Part shown: positions 56,536 to 64,000 of the stretch, in pieces
How positions within the stretch are numbered: position 1 is the stretch's first letter
Layout: each line of letters starts with the position of its first letter
Source: Trichostrongylus colubriformis
Taxonomy: Eukaryota > Nematoda > Chromadorea > Rhabditida > Trichostrongylidae
Assembly: GCA_963978905.1 (NCBI GenBank)
Contig: OZ022258.1
Location: 52,064,591 to 52,128,590 of the forward strand
Length of the DNA stretch: 64,000 nt
Direction: 5' to 3'
Notes under the pieces: model-generated
What the model saw: the letters and a program-made list of their open reading frames with translations, nothing else
Databases searched by the model: none
Told to the model about the DNA's origin: nothing
Made by a program: the position numbers and the translations under genes

Positions 56536-56698
56536 TGTGAAAAGATTCGAAACTACGTCACAACCTTGGTGGTGCTTTTTGGGGCTCTCTCGCAAGAATT
56601 TCAACGCAAGAAGAATGTGAAAAGATTCGAAACAACGTCACAACCTTGGTGGTGCTTTTTAGGGCTCTCTCGCAAGAATTTCAACGCAAGGAGAATCT
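56536..56698. repeat. 80-bp tandem duplication
   Basis: Two direct copies start tgtgaaaagattcgaaac (56536 and 56616). They share aacgtcacaaccttggtggt or acgtcacaaccttggtggtg, and gggctctctcgcaagaattt. Only a few differences separate them. Confidence 0.9.
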
Positions 56699-56699
56699 G

Positions 56700-57655
56700 A
56701 GATAGAACTGAGTGCATGGGAGAGACGGACTACGTCGACTTCACCACTCAGTTTTGAGCCTGTTTAACGCAGCCGCTTTGCTCGTACGAGTAAGAAATAT
56801 AGGCATCAGGAATTACATGGTGAAAAAGGCTTCACTGTCCTTTACTCCAATGAATAAACGCTGAAGAACGAAAACCAAGTTGAAAATGACAAGAATCCTT
56901 CGATAACTTTCGGTTCTATAAAAACACATGCTGCGGCAGTCCGTAGCAAGTGCATCTTATTGCAAGAAGTCGAGCTGCTAAATTATGGTGCCTCTTATGG
57001 AAAGCACCATCTAGGAAATAGATGCGACTCCACTTAGGTCTTCCTCTCTTTCGCTTTACGTATTTCAGCAAAATGATTGCAAAACAATACACGGACGTTG
57101 CTCTTTATTTGTATGCACTCCTGTTGAAGTTAGAACTTTGAGGCCAGGAAAAGCGGTATGGGGTCGATAGTGGCTCATCTCTTATTCGCCACCCAATGAA
57201 GTGTTCGGAGTTCTAAGTACCGATTGCCTTCTCAGCCGTTGAGTACGCAAAGGTAAAGCAGTTACAACCTCTTGAATTGGGGTGAAGATGGAGCACCGAA
57301 CTCAGAGGCGCGCCTGGAATCACCTTTGGTACAAAGCTTATTTGGACTTTGAAAATGAGAAGTGTTTAAGGTTTCATTGAAGACCAAGGATCATTGGTTT
57401 GGGTTTGCCATACCGTGCACAGCCGATGATGGACACATACTCTCGATTGTTTTGGCAGCATTTGCATATTTAAGGATTCGTCCGTCAAGATGGAAATAAG
57501 GAAAATCTGGAACGGCTAGACCTTAGCATGCTCTCTTTTCTCCAAATATTACAGAAACTCCCGCTCTGACAAAAATTGTAACGATTTACTAGGGCCGAGT
57601 CATCAGTAATGTTTGTAACCGACCTCATTTCTACAAAGCCAGTGGCGTTCCCATT
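56700..57655. other. no gene seen
   Basis: No recognisable coding region or bounded repeat. Confidence 0.45.
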
Positions 57656-58600
57656 CTGTCGTGACTCACCGTCCGACCGCGAGTAAAGTCGCTCAAACCA
57701 AGCTGGCAGGAAGCCGCGCTGCAGGAGCTCGCGCTACGCACACGTACGCTCGCTTCCCACGAGTTCACGGGAAAGCCCGCCAAGTATGGAAGGGTCGAGA
57801 AGACTATGTCTTCCTGCGTCTGGCGCTCTCGCTACGCTTTCGCGCCAAAGGCGCCTCAGTCTCGTCTCATGTCGTCCTAAATGTGCAGTCACCACCGCTT
57901 CATCACCCTACGCTTACCATCATGCGACAGAACACCAGCAGCGCCGTGGACCAGCGCACACGGTACTATATTCGCTCACGTTATACATCATCGTTCGCGC
58001 TATATTTCTCCAGAATCGCCGAGTTGTCCATCCGGTTAGTTCATTGTATGTTTGTAGTCATTGTAGTTTAACAACATTTTGAAGTCCATTCGATATACTA
58101 CATGTAGCCATAGTTTAGCTTATATAACCGTAGTTACATTTCAGGTAGGTGACTTGTGAGCCTTTATTGAGTAGTGTCAATATCATTCTGTAGTTTTATC
58201 GTATTCCTCATTGGTGTTCATTATAGATAAAATGTGGTCATTATTCATTATTGTGGCTCTTGGTAGTCCTGGAATGGCATGTTACGCTCGCAGTTATTTC
58301 ACAGTACGCGTCGCATGTCACACATCGGTCTTCGGTCCCGCTTCTCGTGTGGCGTCGGACAGATCGATAATAGGCTAAGCAGGGATATGCAATCGATATA
58401 CACAAGGCACGCGCCGCAACCGCACGCAGCCGTAGTAGGGAAGAGAGGCCTAACACGCCGCGTGTCCGCAGGCACCGACGTCGTTCAGAGCATTCTCACA
58501 CGGGGGCGCTGTCATTCCTTTCCTCGGTGTGTGATCCGTCGGGACCACCGATGCATTCACCCCGCGGACAAGTCACGACACATCCCTTGTAGCCATATTT
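57656..58600. other. GC-rich, CpG-rich segment of unknown nature
   Basis: This stretch is richer in G, C and CpG than its surroundings, with an A/T-rich middle (58080-58260). The longest frames (136 codons at 57661-58071 and 107 at 58279-58602) are not recognised and overlap open frames in other registers. It could be the flank of an old LTR element or a repeat. I see no terminal repeats to prove that. Confidence 0.35.
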
Positions 58601-58959
58601 AGGAACTTATGTGGCACTTGTTTGAGTGAGAATAACTTCACCGTTTGGTAGAAAAAGTTGAGTTAGTTTGATGACCCTTATTCACGAACATGAGTTCGAA
58701 ATACGTGTAAGACTTCACCATCAAGTTGAATAGCAACAATGTTTTCCACAACACTGCAATGCCAGCAGAGAAATTTTTATTGTCGGTTAAATTCTCTCAA
58801 ATCTACCGCGTGGGACATCACATTTTCTGTCCACAATTGAAGCCGGTCAGTTCTTCTTTCTTCCGAACTGGAAAAACAGCAGTCTTCTTAGAAGTCCACA
58901 AAATTTCCATGGATTATTCCATTTTTTAGTTCAGTTCTCCCTGTATAACAGTGAGTAAT

Positions 58960-59106
58960 TCAACCAACCACTCCAGTAATTTTCTTGCCAACTTTGTCCA
59001 TTTTTCGTTTAAGTTTGTATAAGCGTCTCGCATTTTTGGCGTTCTGCATCATTCCTGCGTGGGCGGCAACAACTACGAGGAGAAGAAAAATGAATAGAAG
59101 TCTCAT
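58960..59106 (-). CDS. candidate secreted cationic peptide, 48 aa
   Basis: Reading from 59106, the product starts MRLLFIFLLLVVVAAHA, a textbook signal peptide with a likely cut after AHA. It is followed by about 31 residues rich in lysine and arginine (NARRLYKLKRKMDKVGKKIT), ending GVVG-stop, with a net charge of about +9 and no cysteine. A strong splice-acceptor word, acatttcag, ends 1 nt before the ATG. That is the usual context of a spliced-leader trans-spliced start and favours a real gene. I do not recognise the family. Size and charge suggest an amphipathic antimicrobial-type peptide; that is inference. No AATAAA is seen, only AATAAT about 50 nt after the stop. Confidence 0.55.
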   Translation of the reverse strand: MRLLFIFLLLVVVAAHAGMMQNAKNARRLYKLKRKMDKVGKKITGVVG

Positions 59107-59109
59107 TCT

Positions 59110-60785
59110 GAAATGTGAAATGTTCTTTAGCAGCGTTAAATGTGGTCTATGGAAGGCTGCTTCTGCGAGGGACATGCTGACACTGCTTGCGTAGTGATAT
59201 GAAAATATTATAACTAGCCGATCTTTCCATAAAATGATGAAGTTTTCTTATATGCTTAAACTAGTACTTAAAGTCTTTGCCGAAAGGGAGGAATATTTTG
59301 AAATCAAAATGGATTTATGGGCATCTGTCATATTGCAACAACTCAAACCTTTTTTATAGCAGTTTAACTCCTCTGCTCTTTTAGTACACACGGCTGAAAA
59401 AACAAGGGAACACCGTTTTCAGTGTAACAATTCAAACTCCACAGTGCAATTTTCTATTCGTATGAGTAGAATGTGAGCAAAAGATTAATTTGAAAGTAGT
59501 AAAAATGAATGATAAAATTCGCCATAAATTCGTCTTGAACGAAACATGTACATGCTCATGTGTGCATAATATTTGCAACTCCTTAATTGAAAAAAAAGAA
59601 ACCAAATTCTGGTGCCTTGTTCTGAGGGAGCAGCAGATGATACTCCTATGTGTAAGTGATGGTACTCCTATGTGTGACCATACTTGGCTCTCCAGCTTAT
59701 CTGCATTTCGCTGAAATGGTTTGGAAACGTTTTATGATGTTGCGAGTCACCTTTGTATGCTTCACTGTTAATGTAATAAAAACGCTCCAATTTTCGAGAA
59801 TAGAGTGCATGATAAATAATTGTCAAGTTCCTTTTCGCAGCTGGATATACTGTTCGGGAGTTTGAGCACCAGTTCCGTTTCTAGCCGCAAAGTACACGAA
59901 AGATAATGAAATCACGATTTCATTCGTTAGAAATGTAACACCGAGCACAGCCAAACAGAGCTACTTCGATATAATGTTTCTACAGTAAGTGTCTTTTTTT
60001 GATAGCCAATCTTTTTCAAGAAAATGTGCCTATCCTACACTAATATTTACACGCATATGCTGTCATTGAAGCAGAGGTCACTCACCATTCTCCCTTAGAT
60101 CCAGTTTTGTTTGTTAACTAAATTTATGAAAATAGGCAACAACAAGTTAAAATGTAAATGGCAAAAGAAAGTGGAGAGAAAAAAGTAAATGCGACAAAAA
60201 TGCATAGTTTGTGAGAGCTGTACACTTTTTAAAAGTAATTTAGTTATCAAATCGTGACCCTGTTTTCAGACAGGCGTTCAGAGCGGAATACTCCTAAATT
60301 TGATGCTCGGTTCTCCAACTTCACCATGTTTCACTGAAGTGTTACGCAGTGTTTCATGGAGCTATGCCTTAGGTGCTGCGCAAATGATGAATGAAGACAC
60401 ATTGTTTCGAGGGAAACCGTATATTAGTTGATATCTTATAGGAACCAAACTCTTCCTAGACTTAATGCAATAGCAAATCCTCGAAATGACTATCTGAGCA
60501 ATTTCCCATTGGCTTCTTACGGAATACGAATTCACCACCTAATTTCACCCTTTTCTGGTGCTGCCGTCCAAATTCTTCATTTCCAACTCTTCGTGCACCT
60601 CGAAGTTAAGGACACTGGAAGGAGCGATTTTGGCTTTTGTATGGGATTACGGTGTCCTGCAGTTGCCGCAATGCACACAGGACACATTGTCAAGACGTTG
60701 AAAGTGAGTTCGGTACGTTTCAGTCGTATTGATTCACTTATTTCACATCATCACGAATGAAAGAAACACACTACACGAGACAACA
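59110..60785. other. no supported gene
   Basis: A 110-codon plus-strand frame (60428-60760) is unrecognised. It ends shortly after a possible donor (ttgaaagtgagttc, about 60698), so an exon is possible but unsupported. The rest is A/T-rich non-coding sequence. Confidence 0.4.
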
Positions 60786-60789
60786 ATTG

Positions 60790-60905
60790 ACATCGCTACA
60801 ACGGACAACTCGGAAAGTCAGTGCGCGCAGTTTGAAGTAATGCGAATGTGATGCGAATACACGCCACAGCGTCGTGCTTTTGAATCCGGGTTTTTTCCAC
60901 GCTCG
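60790..60905. repeat. dispersed repeat, second copy
   Basis: Relative of about 23190-23300, in the same orientation: caacggacaactcgg, then gatgcgaatgtgatgc or gcgaatgtgatgcgaata and gaatccgggttttttcca. It lies directly before a mariner fragment. Confidence 0.55.
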
Positions 60906-60914
60906 GGACTGTGC

Positions 60915-61330
60915 TGCTTCTTGGACGCGGAGGGAATGCCTTTCCACAAGGTGCTTACAAGGCGAGACGGTCACCACTGCAGTATACACCAGCCAGTTTC
61001 AGTAGCTCGCCGTCGCTGTAAAGAAAGCTTCGCCGTCACCTTACTTCATGACAACGCCCGCTCCCACATCGCGGAGTACCCAGGCCAAGCTACAGGAGCT
61101 CGGCTGGGATGTCTGCCCCACCCGCCATACTCTCCAAACGTTGCTCCTCCTGATTAGCACCTTATCCATTTGAATCCTTCCTGGCCAAGAGAAAATTCGT
61201 TGATCATGACTTGCTCGCAAAGGCGATCGCTGACTCCTTCGTCTCTCAGAACCTGGACTTCTAGGGGGAGGAAATCAACGTTCTACCTATGAGGTGGCAG
61301 AGTGTTGCCGATAATTATGGTGAATATGTT
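60915..61330 (+). pseudogene. mariner transposase, C-terminal fragment
   Basis: Translation gives LLHDNARSHIA (second catalytic aspartate) and LPHPPYSPNVAPPD (third catalytic aspartate), then a stop and frameshifts. Recognisable remnants of the closing region follow (KFVDHD-like and LPMRWQSV-like words in other frames, up to about 61330). It belongs to a different mariner lineage from the element at 52010-52891, because the residues around the shared motifs differ. No termini were recognised. Confidence 0.75.
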
Positions 61331-61509
61331 GTTGCCCATTTGTCGTTTGTTGGAAGAAATAGCAATGAAAAGTGGTGATCGCGAAAATCCGACGAGGCCT
61401 TTGGTACAGCCTAATATTTAATACCTATAATAATTTCGCTTCCGATGAATCATGTAATGCTTTCGATTTAAGTAAATCAATATTAATTTATTATTGATTT
61501 ATTATCAAT

Positions 61510-62755
61510 TCATTCGATATTTATTTATTTATTTATTTACTTCAACGAGATCACATTGTTTCAATGTGTCGCTGTATGCTTCTTCTTCACAAATTGGTGT
61601 CGTTCGTAGCCGTTCTTCTCCACGTTTCTCCAAGTATCGACACAAATGAGTCTCGCCATTTAAACCTCGGCCAACCATTTGATGTTTCCATTCCCATGGT
61701 TTCCATTCGGTGATTATCTTCGTCCACCGATTATCTTCTTTCTCTAACAATTTCTTCGCCCACATCCATTTTCTTCTGGCTGCTCGCGCGGCTATGTCTG
61801 GAATTTTGGTGACGTTTTCTACCCACGCATTGGTACGATGATCCAGGAGAGTTATACCTATCATTTTCCGCATCATTCTTCGTTGTGTGATTTTCAACAT
61901 CCTTATATCTTTTTTCTTCATCGTCCATGTTTCACAGCCATAAAGTATCGCCGGTTCCACACAGGTTTCGTAGGCGCGACGCTTGAACCTCATTGGGACT
62001 CTTTTGTTGGTGAGGAGAGAACTGAGTTGACTGAATGCATTCCATCCTGCTTGGATCCTTCTTTGCATTTCTACCGAGTTGCTCGCATCGAAGGAAACTC
62101 TTTGCCCAAGGTAGACAAAGCTTGTACAGTAGTGAACATCGTGTCCATCGATGGTAATGGGTTCGATCACAGAATTGGTCATGATAGTAGTCTTCAAGAA
62201 GTTGACTTTGAGTCCTACCGTCTCACTCTTTTCGTAAACTTCTTTCAACATTCTCTGAATCTCGTGACCGTCGTGCGCCATAATCACTACATCGTCAGCA
62301 TATCTCAAATGACTCAAATAATATCCGTTCATGTTGATCCCTTCTTCAGACCAATCGATGTTTCGGAATACAGTTTCCAGTGCAGCGGCGAGAAGTGCGG
62401 GTGAGATGGGGTCTCCTTGACGAACGCCCCGTCTCATTCTGATTGACTTCGTGTGACCGCATATCTTGATATTTACAACGGCTGATTCGTAGATGTTTGA
62501 CAGAAGGCGGATGAATTTCGGATGAACCCTGGCAGTACAGCGATTCCCACAGAGCATCGTGTTCTACGGAGTCAAACGCTTTGTGGTAGTCGATGAAAGC
62601 AATATACAGGGGAAATTTGTATTCACTGCTTTTCTCCACAAGCTGGTTGATGACATGGATGTGATCGACGGTGGAATAAGTCCTGCGAAAGCCGGCTTGT
62701 TCAACAGGCTGGTTAGTCTCCAAAGAAGATATCACCCGCCGCCCATGTCATACTC
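61510..62755 (-). mobile_element. RTE-clade non-LTR retrotransposon, 3' part with tail
   Basis: On the minus strand this is reverse-transcriptase coding sequence running to a (TAAA)n/(ATAA)n microsatellite tail (about 61518-61540). The stop codon lies within the tail, so there is virtually no 3' UTR, as is usual for RTE elements. The upstream end stops abruptly inside the reverse transcriptase near 62745, where sequence of the opposite orientation starts (62760-64000). Confidence 0.8.
61529..62735 (-). pseudogene. RTE reverse transcriptase, one frameshift
   Basis: The first frame (62735-62346) holds EQAGFRRTYSTVDHIHVINQ and LYIAFIDYHKAFDSVEHDAL, the palm region with the first catalytic aspartate. 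The second frame (62557-61529, 342 codons) holds RGVRQGDPISPALL and LRYADDVVIMAHDG (catalytic YADD at 62302-62291). It also holds LKVNFLKTTIM, YLGQRVSFD, ILYGCETWTM and the C-terminal thumb and tail region. A single frameshift near 62550 separates the two; otherwise the sequence is unusually intact. The N-terminal endonuclease is absent from this piece. Confidence 0.85.
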
Positions 62756-62759
62756 TACT

Positions 62760-64000
62760 CTACCACCGAGCGGTCGACTCATAAGCGCTCTCCGTGACCA
62801 TCTTGCATCAGTCGCCTGGACAACCTGGTGCCGTTTCTTCGTCCAATATGCTCCATCTCCGGTTTGGAACGATCAACTGCCGATCTCTCCGAACAGAAGC
62901 AAGAGTAGCAGAGCTCGAGGACGCCGTCACAGAGGTACCATTTGATATCATTCGACTTTCCGATACAAGAAGAGAAGAGAGCATATCCTTGAAACTCCCA
63001 AAATCCGGTCACGACATCTTTTTTCCAAACTCTACTGGGTTTCTAATCAACCAGAAGTGGACCAACTTCTGTTCATTCCATGTTGTTTCGGAGAGAGTTC
63101 GCTACGTTGACATCACCACGAAAGTTAGAAATCTTCGAGTCATTCAAGGATATGCACCGACTACTGCCCACTCGGATGTTGAGTATGAAGAGTTTCTTGA
63201 ACAAATTTCGAGAGCCCTCAGTGCACGCTTCCATTATCAAAACAGCGCTGCTCCACGTAAAAAACGAAAGTTAAGTAAAATTGTAGTGGGCGATTTCAAT
63301 GCAAAATCGGAAGTGGAGAAGAAAATGAGAAATTCATCGGAAAGTATGGTCTGGGAATACGAAACAAAAGAGGGGAAATCTTGCAAATTTCTGTTCTGAA
63401 AGTGAATTTTATGTGATGAACAACCGTTTCAGAAAGAGAAAGTCTTGAAAATGGACATGGATTTCACCTAACATGCAGGCCAAGAATGCTATCGATTTTG
63501 TGCTATCAACCGACCAGTCCATCTTCTCGGATGTTGATATAATAGGTCGGTTCAAATTCGTCACTGATCATCGACTTGTTATGGCCAAGATTCGTACACA
63601 GAGCAAACATCACCGATATCCCAGAGCTGTTAGGACAAAAACAAATATAAATGAATCTGTCTTTGCTGCAGCCTTAGAATGCCTTGTTTCCGATAGAGTT
63701 CCTGAGAGTTATGAGGGAATAAAGAACGCAATGAAGGTGGCTGCTGAAACTGTCACATCAGAGGTTCCGGAAAGGTCCCATTTCTCTGGAACTACGAGAA
63801 AATTGTTTGAAAAACGACATTTCCTTTTGTAACAATGCTCAACAAGGAGTACTGTCGAATTCTCCGTGATCAACAAGTTGTTACGCCTCTCACTGAGATC
63901 TGATCTGGAACAAAAACATCTTCTGCATTCAGAAAAAGCTGTCTCTAAAGGGTCCAGTCTTCGTCAAGTATTACATGAGAAAAAAGTCTGTAGAACGACG
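62760..64000 (+). pseudogene. RTE 5' part (endonuclease and linker), inverted, runs off the window
   Basis: The plus-strand frame at 62794-63399 begins the apurinic-like endonuclease, with LRFGTINCRSLRTEARVAEL (N-terminal TxN motif), then RNLRVIQGYAPTT and VVGDFNAKSE (catalytic GDFNA). After a frame change, 63473-63832 gives AIDFVLSTD, VTDHRLVMAKIR (catalytic SDHRL-type motif) and the linker towards the reverse transcriptase. A deletion affects the middle of the endonuclease (after LKLPKSGHDIFF). The piece continues past position 64000 and is head to head with the minus-strand reverse transcriptase. Confidence 0.8.

Noticed and set aside
61838..62404. 188-codon plus-strand ORF
   Set aside because: It is the antisense shadow of the RTE reverse transcriptase, whose YADD and other motifs are on the minus strand.

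Overview
This window is eukaryotic DNA and reads as a strongylid, probably hookworm-like, nematode. The evidence is short-intron genes with TTTCAG/TTTTTAG-type splice acceptors, acceptors a few bases upstream of start codons (the usual sign of spliced-leader trans-splicing), nematode-type CHK-kinase-like genes, small secreted ShKT-domain genes, and dense mariner, MITE and RTE remnants. No prokaryotic gene layout, CRISPR array, rRNA or confident tRNA is visible. Most open frames in the window are shadows or repeat sequence; only about five loci look like real host genes.

Layout. 1-14.5 kb is gene-poor and repeat-dominated. It holds three large composite elements that combine a TATATA/GTCY microsatellite core with a tandem array (about 0.8-1.93, 2.3-5.44 and 10.23-12.85 kb) and a fourth, short copy (9.23-9.57 kb). 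It also holds a 582-bp MITE built around a 77-bp minisatellite with an 8-bp target duplication (8636-9217) and an unusual long hairpin (7999-8107). 14.5-27 kb is a minus-strand cluster of ShKT-domain secreted peptides: two split genes (14512-16886 and 25504-26919) and an orphan ShKT exon (23802-23930). Between and inside them lie a 904-bp inverted-repeat element with an 8-bp target duplication and two TA-flanked elements with CAGTAGCG termini. 27-37 kb is mostly diverged repeats: tRNA-like SINE heads, a 635-bp foldback, a further composite-repeat copy and an RTE fragment.

37.4-56.4 kb holds two head-to-tail paralogues on the plus strand, at 37437-44669 (11 exons, about 420 aa) and 48088-56367 (12 exons, about 411 aa). 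They encode nematode CHK-kinase-like (DUF1679/EcKL-type) proteins with intact HGDLWSxN and D-[FY]-Q motifs. Exon sizes match almost one to one. The differences are one intron, present only in the second gene, and an abnormal AAG acceptor in that gene. Their introns have been colonised by MITEs and a deleted mariner.

56.4-64 kb holds a GC-rich segment of unknown nature, a candidate 48-aa secreted cationic peptide (58960-59106, minus), a mariner fragment, and an RTE retrotransposon in two head-to-head pieces. That arrangement is what twin priming (5' inversion) would leave.

How the genes work together: no operon or pathway can be inferred. The ShKT genes and the cationic peptide encode predicted secreted products. 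The CHK-like pair encodes predicted cytosolic small-molecule kinases. Both families are of the lineage-expanded, rapidly duplicating type seen in nematode accessory regions, and the transposon load fits that setting.
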